Assembly (NCBI RefSeq): GCF_014048475.1
Contig: NZ_NWUS01000002.1
Span: forward strand, 310,001-374,000
Reading direction: 5' to 3'
Source of the DNA: Bombella favorum
GTDB lineage: Bacteria; Pseudomonadota; Alphaproteobacteria; Acetobacterales; Acetobacteraceae
DNA: 64,000 nucleotides
Shown here: piece after piece, positions 8,297 through 17,008 of the stretch
Numbering within the stretch: position 1 is the stretch's first letter
How the letters are laid out: every line of letters begins with the position of its first letter
Program-made: the position numbers and the translations under genes
The notes under the pieces: generated by a model
The model's database searches: none
What the model was told of the DNA's origin: nothing
What the model saw: the letters and a program-made list of their open reading frames with translations, nothing else

Positions 8297-9052
8297 ATGG
8301 TGTTTGCCCGAGTCCGTCGATTTTTCAAACCCTCCCCCCCTCACCAGCAGGAACCTGAACTGCCGGCCAATCTTGCGGAAATCTACCGTCAGGCCCGCAA
8401 TGGCCATGTGCTGGAGCAGGTTCTGTGGGGGAAAGTGTTGCTAGATAGCCAATACGTCCCTCGTGACGTGGACAAAGCACGGGAATGGTTCACCATAGCG
8501 GCCTCTGCCAATTATGGCCCTGCCCACAATATGCTTGGTCGTTGCTCACAATTCGGCTGGGGGTGCCCGCTGGACCTCGCAGAGGCCGTCAGCCATTATC
8601 GCAAAGCAGCTCAACTGGATGATTTATGGGGTACCTACAATCTCGGCATCTGCCATATGCGGGGCATGGGGGTAGAGGCTGACCGGCGAACGGCCTTTCT
8701 TCTATTCCGCCGTGCAGCACTACGGGGCCATGCGAAATCCATGAATCTGCTGGCCCGTTTCATTGAAGAAGGGTGGGAAACCCCGGCCAATCCGATCGCT
8801 GCGCTGGAATGGTATCAACGTTCTGCCGATGGCGGGGATTATCGCGGGCAGCATAACTACGCCACAGCCCTGCTGGGCATGGGGCAGCCGGATGAAGCCC
8901 TCCGCTACTGGCGTATAGCCGTAAAGGACGCCACACCGGACATTCTTCAGGCCATGCAACGAGAGCTGGAACAGCCCGATGCTCCGCAGGACCCAGAGCT
9001 TATGGAGACGCTCCAGCACCGACTACGCACCGTCCTGCCGAAAACCGACTGA
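8297..9052 (+). CDS. Sel1-repeat (TPR-like) protein
   Basis: A 251-residue protein built of Sel1-like repeats: DKAREWFTIAASANYGPAHNMLG, LAEAVSHYRKAAQLDD, RTAFLLFRRAALRGHAKS and AALEWYQRSADGGD recur at about 36-residue spacing from residue 50 to 205. Sel1 arrays are protein-protein interaction scaffolds, often in envelope or stress signalling. No signal peptide is clear; the N-terminus is basic (MVFARVRRFFKP). I prefer the ATG at 8297, preceded by AAGGAA, over one at 8243. It is convergent with ilvE, with 29 bases between stops. The partner is unknown. Confidence 0.85.
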   Translation: MVFARVRRFFKPSPPHQQEPELPANLAEIYRQARNGHVLEQVLWGKVLLDSQYVPRDVDKAREWFTIAASANYGPAHNMLGRCSQFGWGCPLDLAEAVSHYRKAAQLDDLWGTYNLGICHMRGMGVEADRRTAFLLFRRAALRGHAKSMNLLARFIEEGWETPANPIAALEWYQRSADGGDYRGQHNYATALLGMGQPDEALRYWRIAVKDATPDILQAMQRELEQPDAPQDPELMETLQHRLRTVLPKTD

Positions 9053-9081
9053 CGGCTTCCGGCACGGCTCTCACCTTACAT

Positions 9082-10167
9082 TCAGAGAGATACGGAATGG
9101 ACCCAACCAAACGGGTCCGGCTCCTCCCCACGCTGTAGGCCACATAGAGCGGTACGCAGCTTCATGGTGACCGGACCGGCTGTCTTACCATCACCAAAGG
9201 CTACGGAGCCTGCTTCCCGACGGAACTCGCCAATCGGTGAAATAACCGCCGCTGTGCCGCAGGCAAAAGCTTCCGTAATCTCACCAGCTGCCGCAGCTTT
9301 GAACACGTCTTCAATAGCCACAGGCTCCTCAACCATTGTCAGCCCCATTTTACGGCCCAACTTGAGGATGCTGTCCCTCGTGATCCCTCGCAGGATCGTC
9401 CCGCCCAGTGGCGGGGTCACCACACTGCCATCCTTGCGCACAAACATGACATTCATCCCGCCCATTTCATCAATGAAGCGGCGTTCCTTCGCATCAAGAA
9501 ACAGCACCTGACTACAACCATGATCAGCGGCTTCCTGCTGGGGCAGTAGGCTGGCTGCATAATTGCCGCCACATTTGGCCTCACCCGTTCCGCCGGGTGC
9601 TGCACGAGTATAGCTCTCGGACACCCAAACCGGGATGCTGCCATTGCCGCTGAAATAGCCACCAACAGGGCTTGCCAGCACAATGAACAAATATTCATTA
9701 GCCCGCTTCACCCCCAGAAAGACCTCATTGGAGATCATGAAGGGGCGCAGATACAGGCTCTGCTCCGGGTTGGACGGGACCCAGTCATGATCCACCTTCA
9801 GCAGCTCCTTGATAGCACCAAGGAAAAGCTCTTCTGGCAGTTCCGCCATGGAAAGACGGCGGGCAGATGCCGCAAAGCGGGCTGCGTTAGCCTCCGGACG
9901 GAACAGGGTGACAGCCCCACCCTTGCCACGATAGGCTTTCAACCCCTCGAAAATCTCCTGACCATAATGCAGCACGGTAGAAGCCGGATCGATCTGCAAA
10001 GGCTGACGGGGAATAATTTTGGCATCATGCCAGCCTTTTTCATCCGTATAACGAATGACAGCCATATGGTCCGTAAAGACACGCCCGAATTTCGGGTCCG
10101 CCATCAGATCCTGCCGCTGCTCTGCGGATGTTGGCGTGGTTGTCCGTTCGATTCTGAACTCTACCAT
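9082..10167 (-). CDS. ilvE: branched-chain amino acid aminotransferase
   Basis: A 361-residue class IV PLP enzyme of the longer, eukaryote-like BCAT group. Visible signatures: HYGQEIFEGLKAYRG (about residue 70-85), AKCGGNYAASLLPQ with the PLP lysine near residue 198, FLDAKERRFIDEMGGMNVMFV, and FACGTAAVISPIG. It transfers the amino group between glutamate and the keto acids of Val, Leu and Ile in the cytoplasm. The start is set at the ATG at 10167 (MVEFRIERT), which has an AGAAGG site six bases upstream; a longer in-frame start at 10197 lacks one. Monocistronic. Confidence 0.93.
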   Translation of the reverse strand: MVEFRIERTTTPTSAEQRQDLMADPKFGRVFTDHMAVIRYTDEKGWHDAKIIPRQPLQIDPASTVLHYGQEIFEGLKAYRGKGGAVTLFRPEANAARFAASARRLSMAELPEELFLGAIKELLKVDHDWVPSNPEQSLYLRPFMISNEVFLGVKRANEYLFIVLASPVGGYFSGNGSIPVWVSESYTRAAPGGTGEAKCGGNYAASLLPQQEAADHGCSQVLFLDAKERRFIDEMGGMNVMFVRKDGSVVTPPLGGTILRGITRDSILKLGRKMGLTMVEEPVAIEDVFKAAAAGEITEAFACGTAAVISPIGEFRREAGSVAFGDGKTAGPVTMKLRTALCGLQRGEEPDPFGWVHSVSL

Positions 10168-10330
10168 GATACCTTCTGCCTTCCCGATCAGTTCCAAGGG
10201 ATTACATTTCAGAAATTATAGGGTGTGTCGTCAAGGGGGCAGTATATGAAATACTATATCTATTAATAAGATATTTTTTGAAACTTTATTTCACACACAC
10301 CTAAACCCGCACAAATTGAAGACAAGAAAA

Positions 10331-10356
10331 AACCCCCACCCGTGAAGGTGAGGGTT
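10331..10356 (-). terminator. rho-independent terminator of rplM-rpsI
   Basis: Arms AACCCCCACC (10331-10340) and GGTGAGGGTT (10347-10356) pair with one mismatch. Read on the minus strand the stem is followed by a run of T, 40 bases after the rpsI stop. Confidence 0.85.
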
Positions 10357-10395
10357 TTCCCCGGCGTTGGCCAGTTTTCCGTAAGGCTGAAAAGA

Positions 10396-10899
10396 TCAGC
10401 GCTTGGAGAACTGGAAGGAACGGCGAGCCTTAGCCTTACCGTACTTCTTACGCTCAACAACACGGCTATCACGTGTCAGGAAGCCGGCCATCTTCAGCAC
10501 GCCACGCAGCTCCGGCTCGTAGTGAGTCAGGGCACGGGAGATACCATGACGGACCGCACCAGCCTGACCGGAAAGACCACCGCCAGTGACCGTGCAATAC
10601 ACGTCAAACTGGTTGTAGCGATCTGTCAGCAGGAAGGGCTGTGTGATCAGCATACGCAGCACAGGGCGTGCGAAATAGTTCGTGACAGGGCGGCCGTTAA
10701 CGGTGATCTCACCTTTACCCGGCTTGATCCATACACGAGCCACAGCGTCCTTACGACGACCCGTTGCATAGGAACGGCCCTGCGCATCGCGCTTGGCTTC
10801 ATAAACAGGAGCTGCATTAGCAACAGCAGGAGCCGCATTGGCCAGGTCCTGCAAAGTGCCGGTAAGCTCGGCGGCGGGGCGCTCTTGAGTTTCTGACAT
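10396..10899 (-). CDS. rpsI: 30S ribosomal protein S9
   Basis: A 167-residue S9. The conserved block [18 protein letters not shown] (about 45-62) and the C-terminal [23 protein letters not shown] are diagnostic; the last Lys-Arg tail reaches the ribosomal P site. The N-terminal 40 residues form an Ala/Pro/Glu-rich extension usual in alphaproteobacteria. It follows rplM by 11 bases and is closed by a hairpin terminator, so the pair forms the standard rplM-rpsI operon. Confidence 0.98.
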   Translation of the reverse strand: MSETQERPAAELTGTLQDLANAAPAVANAAPVYEAKRDAQGRSYATGRRKDAVARVWIKPGKGEITVNGRPVTNYFARPVLRMLITQPFLLTDRYNQFDVYCTVTGGGLSGQAGAVRHGISRALTHYEPELRGVLKMAGFLTRDSRVVERKKYGKAKARRSFQFSKR

Positions 10900-10910
10900 A
10901 ATGGCAGGCC

Positions 10911-11381
10911 TTACTGACGTTTCAGGGTATTCTTGCGGTTCAGGGAAGCAACATCCAGCTTGACGGGCTTCTGCCCCTCATGCGGGTGCTCCGTACCAGC
11001 GTAGACATACAGGTGCTTCATCTGAGCGCGCTGCAGCGGACCACGAGTGATCATACGCTCAACAGCCTTCTCCACGACCTGACCAGGGTTCTTACCCTCA
11101 AGACGCTGCGTGATGGTGCGCTCTTTGATCCCACCCGGATGGCCGGTGTGATAATGGAAGAGCTTCTGACCGACCTTGTTGCCTGTCAGGGCGATCTTCT
11201 CAGCGTTGATGACAACAACCGCATCACCGCAATCAACATGCGGTGTGTACTGCGGCTTATGCTTGCCGCGCAGACGGTTGGCAATGATGGTGGCGAGACG
11301 GCCCAGAACCAGCCCTTCGGCATCGATCAGGATCCAGTTTCTCGTCACCTCCGCGGGTTTCAGCGAAAGTGTGGTCTTCAT
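10911..11381 (-). CDS. rplM: 50S ribosomal protein L13
   Basis: A 156-residue L13, with the signatures [35 protein letters not shown] and [14 protein letters not shown]13 is an early assembly protein of the large subunit. First gene of the rplM-rpsI operon; its promoter must lie in the 350-base region upstream shared with a divergent gene. Confidence 0.98.
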   Translation of the reverse strand: MKTTLSLKPAEVTRNWILIDAEGLVLGRLATIIANRLRGKHKPQYTPHVDCGDAVVVINAEKIALTGNKVGQKLFHYHTGHPGGIKERTITQRLEGKNPGQVVEKAVERMITRGPLQRAQMKHLYVYAGTEHPHEGQKPVKLDVASLNRKNTLKRQ

Positions 11382-11735
11382 GACGTATCATTTCCAGTTT
11401 GAGATGCCACAACAATAGCGGCATCAGGAAAAAGACTATCCCCGACCAGTGCCTACCTTAATAATCGAGACAGACACCCTGAAAGCCGGAAACAGATTCA
11501 GGATGTGGGCCTTATTGCGGGAGTGAAGGAAAAGGTCAAGCCCTTTATTTTAGAACATATCTCCATAGATGGCAGAAAACAGCCACTTTCTAAGTGTGGT
11601 AACTTAATACCGTAAAATAATATGCCTTTTATCCCCTCTCCTACTCCAGATAGCCCTCTCCCCCATTTGCTCATGCCCCTGCCAAAGGGTATTGTGCCGG
11701 TTCATATAAGACTGCCCAAGTGAGGTATGTTCAAC
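11382..11735. other. divergent intergenic region of rplM and an unknown gene
   Basis: About 350 bases, noticeably AT-richer around 11540-11630. It should contain the ribosomal protein promoter (leftward) and the promoter of the gene at 11736. I did not find an RNA gene. A GAGGT ribosome site at 11722-11726 belongs to the rightward gene. Confidence 0.4.
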
Positions 11736-13400
11736 ATGCAACGGTTACGGCTTCCCCTCTGTCTGGCCTTTCTCATCCTGATTCTGGGTGGGCTGGGTGT
11801 CTACCGTGAGGCAGGAATCCGTCTCTCCCACGCTCTGGACCGCTTTAGAGCCGCTCTGCCCGCTGGGGCGAACTTCCATTATACAAAAGTACGACCTGCC
11901 TTCTTGCTGGGCGGGGTGACGCTGTATGATGTCTCTTTCCATTATAAAGATACGGATTTCCACGCTCGGAGGGTCCGTTTCGGCTATCCCAAGCTGCTTT
12001 CCAGCGGGACGCTAAGACTGGCCAGCCTGCTGCTGGACTCCCCAAGCTATACCGACCATACCCACCAGATTACGGCCACAGAGGCCTCCTTCCATCACCT
12101 CCACATCCCTTCATCTGCTGAAACGCTTCATGAAGGGCATGGCGAGGCGGACAGTATGCACTCCCTAGCGGCCATTATGTCTTTTGAACCAGAAGACGTT
12201 ACGGCACTGCGCTTTGAGCATATGCAGCTCACACACCTTCATGTCACGCAAGTGGATAATCCCTCTTCAGCAGCACCAACTGTAGAGAACGTGGCGTCAT
12301 CACGCCCTTTCACGATACGGACCCTCTCGGCTGAGAGTCTTGTTGTGGAAGGTTATGGCCAGGGTCTGCGTGTTCATACGCTCATGAATGGCCTTTCCAT
12401 GTCCGTTTCCCTACCAAGCGGTAAGGAAAGCATCGTCCCCCCTGTATTGCGGCAGATTCTCCTCCCCAATAATACCGGGGCTCCTGTCCAGATGGATGCG
12501 CCCATGGAGATGAATCTGGCACTTCAGCATCTGGAAGCCCGGGAAGGCTATATCCAATGGCTAAAGCGGCCTTTCCAGCACTCTGGCAATCCATCGGAAG
12601 CCTTCTGGCAGGACCCTGCCGCTACCCTATGGGAAAAGCCAGGTAAGCTGGAAATTGACGGCCTGTCCCTTCTGTTCAACCAACATGATCTACGCCGCAC
12701 CCTTATTCTGAACCATCTGGCAGGGGAAAGACGGGCTGGGGAAAATAATGACCTCCGTACGGAAGGAGAATTGCGAGGGCTGACAACCCGTCTTTCGCCA
12801 CCTCCCTCGCTACAGGCCGCTCCCATCAGCCTACCGACGGATTATCACATCGTTTCTACCTCTCAGAAAAAGATGAGCGAATGGCAGGAGACTCTTCAGC
12901 TCCGCACCCTCTTCGGCAAAGACAGTCCCAGCCTGATGACTGTGGAATTCAATCTGCCCGACATCAATCCGCTCCATCTGGGTGATAACAGCGTGTCCCG
13001 TTTTCTGCAGGCGGGGCAATGTCTGGGAACAGAACTGACCATACAAGGGCTCGATATCTTCGCCTATTACGGCATCCTCACCCATCAGTCTGATACTCCG
13101 CCCGATTCCGCCAAACCGGCAGACAAGCCAGAGGCAGCAAAACCCGTTCTGGATGCTCCAAAGGGCTCCATGATGGCTGAACAGGGCTATATGGTTACGC
13201 CCCGCTTTAATGCGCTGGCCCTTCAGAAACCTATTCTGGCCCCCGTGCTGGACTTCCTACTGGCACCTGAACGCCGAACCATTACCTTTAAAACCGGCCC
13301 GCTGTCCCTTGAGGAACTATCCCGCATCTCCAGCGACAGCAACGACACGGCACGGTTCGACCGGCTGCATGTGATCGGCGTCACGACACAAGACCAATAA
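11736..13400 (+). CDS. membrane-anchored periplasmic protein of unknown function
   Basis: About 554 residues with one N-terminal hydrophobic anchor (residues 5-22), then a long soluble part. The opening (ALDRFRAALPAGANFHYTKVRPAFLLGGVTLYDVSFHYKDTDF) resembles the first strands of AsmA/DUF945-type envelope proteins, which share this anchor plus beta-rich body layout, but the match is weak. The anchor and absence of a clear cleavage site suggest an inner membrane protein facing the periplasm. The ATG at 11736 is preferred over 11727 because GAGGT is correctly spaced only for the former. It stands alone before tRNA-His. Confidence 0.6.
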   Translation: MQRLRLPLCLAFLILILGGLGVYREAGIRLSHALDRFRAALPAGANFHYTKVRPAFLLGGVTLYDVSFHYKDTDFHARRVRFGYPKLLSSGTLRLASLLLDSPSYTDHTHQITATEASFHHLHIPSSAETLHEGHGEADSMHSLAAIMSFEPEDVTALRFEHMQLTHLHVTQVDNPSSAAPTVENVASSRPFTIRTLSAESLVVEGYGQGLRVHTLMNGLSMSVSLPSGKESIVPPVLRQILLPNNTGAPVQMDAPMEMNLALQHLEAREGYIQWLKRPFQHSGNPSEAFWQDPAATLWEKPGKLEIDGLSLLFNQHDLRRTLILNHLAGERRAGENNDLRTEGELRGLTTRLSPPPSLQAAPISLPTDYHIVSTSQKKMSEWQETLQLRTLFGKDSPSLMTVEFNLPDINPLHLGDNSVSRFLQAGQCLGTELTIQGLDIFAYYGILTHQSDTPPDSAKPADKPEAAKPVLDAPKGSMMAEQGYMVTPRFNALALQKPILAPVLDFLLAPERRTITFKTGPLSLEELSRISSDSNDTARFDRLHVIGVTTQDQ

Positions 13401-13453
13401 ACGCACCGCAGAAGAAACCTGCGCTAGTCACTCAATTTTTTAAGGGGAAGGGC

Positions 13454-13530
13454 TGGGGCGAATGACGGGATTCGAACCCGCGACCACCGGTACCACAAAC
13501 CGGCGCTCTACCAACTGAGCTACATCCGCC
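13454..13530 (-). tRNA. tRNA-His (anticodon GTG) with encoded G-1
   Basis: On the minus strand the acceptor GCGGATG pairs with CATTCGC, preceded by an encoded G at position -1 that faces C73, and CCA is encoded. The anticodon arm CCGGT-TTGTGGT-ACCGG reads GTG (histidine). The T arm GCGGG-TTCGAAT-CCCGT is standard. The G-1:C73 pair is the classic HisRS identity element. Confidence 0.96.
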
Positions 13531-13809
13531 ACACAGCGACACGACATCTATTAAATCCTGCTTGCTCCGTCCAGCCCTCAAAAGCATTTTTGTCATATTT
13601 TTTTTAAAAAATGGACTTTCCTTCCCCTCATCGCTCCACAGAACGCACGAGGCTTTCCGTACTTTCCGGCCACAATGCTTCACAGCTTTTCTCGTGGAGC
13701 CTATAGTCACAGCATCATTGGCCGTACCGGGCCTGACAGTACGGTAGCACTTCCAGCAGGGCTGCCCCTACATCTTCATCCGTAACAGAGAGAAGGACCC
13801 GCCGCATTT

Positions 13810-15264
13810 ATGGCCACTGATTCCTACATCCAACAATGGACCCAGCGACCGGTCAAAGAGATTTTAGCAGGCATGGTAGGGACGTTTGCCCTCATCCCGG
13901 AGGTCATCGCCTTCTCTTATATTGCTGGTGTGTCCCCTGCTGTTTCACTTTTTGCCTCCTTCGTCATTTCCGTCTCCATCGCTATTTTTGGTGGCAGGCC
14001 GGGAATGATCTCCGGTGCTGCCGGATCAGTCGCCCTTGTGCTAGCACCGCTCGTCCATACTCATGGCGTGCAATATATGCTGCTGGCAACGCTGATGGCG
14101 GGGGGACTACAAGTCATCTTCGGCCTGATGCGCCTTCATTCCCTCATGCGGTTTGTTTCCAGCGAGGTCCGTACCGGCTTTGTCAATGCGCTGGCCATCC
14201 TCATTTTCTCCGCACAAGTACCACAGATGCTAGGGGTGAGCTGGCAGACGCATCTGCTCATCATCATTGGGCTGGTCATCATCTATCTTCTGCCCCGGCT
14301 CTCCAAGGCCATTCCTTCACCGCTCATCTGCATCATCGTGTTGACGGCCATCACCGCCATTCACCCAATGCCAGTCCGTACCATTGCGGACCTCGGGCCG
14401 CTGCCGACTGGTCTGCCACAATTCACTCTGCCTCAGCTCCCCCTGAATGCAGAGACCCTCGCCACCATCTTCCCCTATGCACTGGCGGTGGCGGCTGTCG
14501 GGCTGCTGGAATCCCTGATGACGGCAAGCGTAGTTGATGAGCTGACAGACACACACGGTTCACCGCAAAGAGAGTGTACCGGTCTGGGTATTTCCAACAT
14601 CTTTGTTGGCCTGTTCGGCGGGATTGCCGGATGTGGCATGATTGGCCAGACGGTCGGCAATCTACGCTATGGCGGGCGGGGGCGTCTCTCTACCTTTACA
14701 GCCGGGGCCTTCCTCCTGCTGCTGATGGTCGTGCTGCATCCGTGGGTTGCCCGTGTGCCGGTTGCCGCTCTTGTCGCCATCATGATCATGGTCTCCATCA
14801 GCACCTTTGCGTGGGGTAGCCTGAAAGACCTATTCCATCATCCCAAACTCACCAGCCTTATCATGCTCGTTACCGTTGGCGTGGTTGTCCTTACCCACAA
14901 TCTAGCGGCGGGCGTGCTAGTCGGCGTGCTGCTCTCTGGCCTGTTCTTTGCATGGCATACGGCTCGGCTGGTACAAGTCCGCTCCACAGAGGAGCATGAC
15001 ATACTGACCTATCACATACAGGGGCAGATTTTCTTCGCTTCGGCAGACCTTATGGCCGAGGCCATGACCTACACCACCCATGCCCACCGTGTCACGCTGG
15101 ACCTCTCCCATGCTCGGTTCTGGGACATCACAGCCGTGCAAACTCTGGAAAAGATCGTCAGCAAATTCCGCAAACACGGCAAGGAGGTCACAGTCTGCGG
15201 GCTAGACAACGCCCAACATGGCATCCTTACAGAACAATCCGATGAAGAAGCCTTCACCATCTGA
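13810..15264 (+). CDS. SulP-family anion transporter with STAS domain
   Basis: A 484-residue inner membrane protein. About 10-14 hydrophobic helices fill residues 15-385, including the SulP core (LAGMVGTFALIPEVIAFSYIAGVSP and GGRPGMISGAAGSVALV). The C-terminal STAS domain (about 395-484) contains VTLDLSHARFWDITAVQTLEKIV, where regulators or partners bind. SulP members carry sulfate, bicarbonate or dicarboxylates; substrate cannot be told from sequence. No carbonic anhydrase or cys genes are adjacent. An inverted repeat (CCGTAC 13722, GTACGG 13739) lies in the leader. A shared terminator follows. Confidence 0.9.
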   Translation: MATDSYIQQWTQRPVKEILAGMVGTFALIPEVIAFSYIAGVSPAVSLFASFVISVSIAIFGGRPGMISGAAGSVALVLAPLVHTHGVQYMLLATLMAGGLQVIFGLMRLHSLMRFVSSEVRTGFVNALAILIFSAQVPQMLGVSWQTHLLIIIGLVIIYLLPRLSKAIPSPLICIIVLTAITAIHPMPVRTIADLGPLPTGLPQFTLPQLPLNAETLATIFPYALAVAAVGLLESLMTASVVDELTDTHGSPQRECTGLGISNIFVGLFGGIAGCGMIGQTVGNLRYGGRGRLSTFTAGAFLLLLMVVLHPWVARVPVAALVAIMIMVSISTFAWGSLKDLFHHPKLTSLIMLVTVGVVVLTHNLAAGVLVGVLLSGLFFAWHTARLVQVRSTEEHDILTYHIQGQIFFASADLMAEAMTYTTHAHRVTLDLSHARFWDITAVQTLEKIVSKFRKHGKEVTVCGLDNAQHGILTEQSDEEAFTI

Positions 15265-15288
15265 AAAGCCTTAGCACTCTGACATGAA

Positions 15289-15322
15289 AAAGGCCTCCGG
15301 CACGACTGTCCCGGAGGCCTTT
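15289..15322. terminator. bidirectional terminator between sulP-like gene and hflX
   Basis: A perfect 12-base stem, AAAGGCCTCCGG (15289-15300) with CCGGAGGCCTTT (15311-15322), with a 10-base loop and T/A tracts on both sides. It lies between convergent stops at 15264 and 15341. Confidence 0.92.
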
Positions 15323-15340
15323 CTTTATGGGCAGGGCTTA

Positions 15341-16663
15341 TCAGTCTGCCCGCTGTGGCGTGAGAGGGAGAGCTGGAAACTGCCGCATAAAACGCTGCTG
15401 ATCCGCTGGGAACAGACGAACCTGAAGATGCAGCATCTCCTCATCATCCAGCCGTTCCATCACCTCGCCATGTTCATACAACCAAGCCAATGCGGCACCA
15501 TCCGTGACGGAAAGACTCACAGCAAAATGCTTCATAGACCGTGTCATGAAAGCATCTATGGCCTCCATGAGGTCCGGCAGGCCTTCCCCTGTCAGGGCGG
15601 AGACAGCCACACTCCCCTCACGCCGGGGCACGGCGTCTGTTCCCCCTAGAAGGTCCGCCTTGTTGAGAACCTCAATCGTTCGTTCCGACCATGCTTCATC
15701 CAGCATGTCATCCGCTGTCATGTCACGCAGAACAGACAGCACGTCTTCCCGCTGGGACGCACTATCTGGATGGGCTGCATCACGCACATGCAGGATAATG
15801 TCCGCCTCGGCCACTTCTTCCAACGTTGCCCGGAAGGCGGCAATCAATTCGGTTGGCAGGTCGCTAATAAAGCCCACCGTATCGGAGAGGATCACCCGGC
15901 GGCCAGAAGGCAGGGTCAAGTTCCGCATCGTTGGGTCCAACGTGGCGAAGAGCTGATCCTGAGCGTGGACACCCGCCCCGGTAATGCGGTTAAATAAAGT
16001 GGATTTCCCCGCATTGGTATAACCAACCAAAGCCACAACCGGAAATGGCACCTTACGGCGAGCATGACGGTGCAGACCACGGGTCCGACGGACCTGTTCC
16101 AACTCCTTACGTAATTTGACAAGACGCTCATCCAGCATCCGTCTATCCGCTTCGATCTGCGTTTCACCCGGCCCACCGAGGAAGCCAAAGCCACCACGTT
16201 GCCGCTCAAGGTGCGTCCAGAGCCGGACAAGGCGGGATCGCTGATATTCCAGATGTGCCAGTTCGACCTGAAGCACACCCTCCCGCGTGGCGGCTCTTGC
16301 TCCGAAAATATCCAAAATCAGGCCGGTACGATCGACCACCTTGCAGCCCATCTCTTTTTCCAGATTGCGCTGCTGAGCAGGCGAAAGGCGGGCATCCACC
16401 ACCACCACACCAACGGACTCCGCCTTGACGATCTCTGTCAGCTCTTCCAGCTGCCCCACCCCTAGCAAAGTAGCCGGCCGCTTTGCCCGCAGGGGATAGA
16501 TGGCTGTATGGACAATCTCCAACCCGATGGATGCTGCCAGCCCTACTGCTTCCTCCAGCCGGGCTTCTGCTGCACGACCCTCCAGAAAATCCTGTTTCCC
16601 AGCGGGGAGAACAACGGCGGCGAGCGTGGGTTTACGGGCGGTTTCCTGGGGCTGACGTCTCAA
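15341..16663 (-). CDS. hflX: GTPase HflX
   Basis: A 440-residue HflX: N-terminal HflX domain with LLGVGQLEEL and VVDARLSPAQQRNLE, the FLGGPGETQIEADRR segment, a coiled coil, then the G domain with G1 GYTNAGKST (about residue 212), G3 DTVGF, and G4 NKAD. HflX binds the 50S subunit and rescues or splits stalled ribosomes after stress. The indicated start is TTG at 16663; no in-frame ATG is near and the N-terminus is otherwise weakly conserved, so the exact start is uncertain. It is the last gene of the dusB-ntr-hfq-hflX block. Confidence 0.95.
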   Translation of the reverse strand: MRRQPQETARKPTLAAVVLPAGKQDFLEGRAAEARLEEAVGLAASIGLEIVHTAIYPLRAKRPATLLGVGQLEELTEIVKAESVGVVVVDARLSPAQQRNLEKEMGCKVVDRTGLILDIFGARAATREGVLQVELAHLEYQRSRLVRLWTHLERQRGGFGFLGGPGETQIEADRRMLDERLVKLRKELEQVRRTRGLHRHARRKVPFPVVALVGYTNAGKSTLFNRITGAGVHAQDQLFATLDPTMRNLTLPSGRRVILSDTVGFISDLPTELIAAFRATLEEVAEADIILHVRDAAHPDSASQREDVLSVLRDMTADDMLDEAWSERTIEVLNKADLLGGTDAVPRREGSVAVSALTGEGLPDLMEAIDAFMTRSMKHFAVSLSVTDGAALAWLYEHGEVMERLDDEEMLHLQVRLFPADQQRFMRQFPALPLTPQRAD

Positions 16664-16769
16664 ATCCGGAATATCCTGTCTTCAAAATCCTGTATCTGCC
16701 TTCATGCAGGCCTGCTTCATATGGGAGGCAGCCGTGCCGGGGACAAGAACCCCCTCAGCGGGGGTAGGA

Positions 16770-16997
16770 TCAGGGCAGGTCTGAAAGAGCTGCCACAGGC
16801 ATGATGGTACTGACCGCATGTTTGTAAACAAGCTGCACATGCCCATCTCGGCGGAGCAGCACGCTCTGGGTATCAAACCGTGTAATGACCCCCTGCAACT
16901 TGACGCCATTGACCAGAAACACCGTCACCGGCTCTTCCCGCTGCTGCACATGAGCCAGAAACTGCTCTTGCACGTCACCTTTTGTCTGTTCTGACAT
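16770..16997 (-). CDS. hfq: RNA chaperone Hfq
   Basis: A 75-residue Hfq. Sm1 ([33 protein letters not shown]) and Sm2 ([14 protein letters not shown], with the YKHA signature of the U-binding pocket) are intact. The hexamer pairs small RNAs with target mRNAs. The start is placed at the ATG at 16997 because AAGGA lies five bases before it; in-frame ATGs slightly upstream exist. It overlaps or abuts the end of ntrX (stop 17009) and is followed by a GC hairpin at 16750-16764 before hflX. Confidence 0.97.
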   Translation of the reverse strand: MSEQTKGDVQEQFLAHVQQREEPVTVFLVNGVKLQGVITRFDTQSVLLRRDGHVQLVYKHAVSTIMPVAALSDLP

Positions 16998-17008
16998 GGA
17001 TTCCTTCA

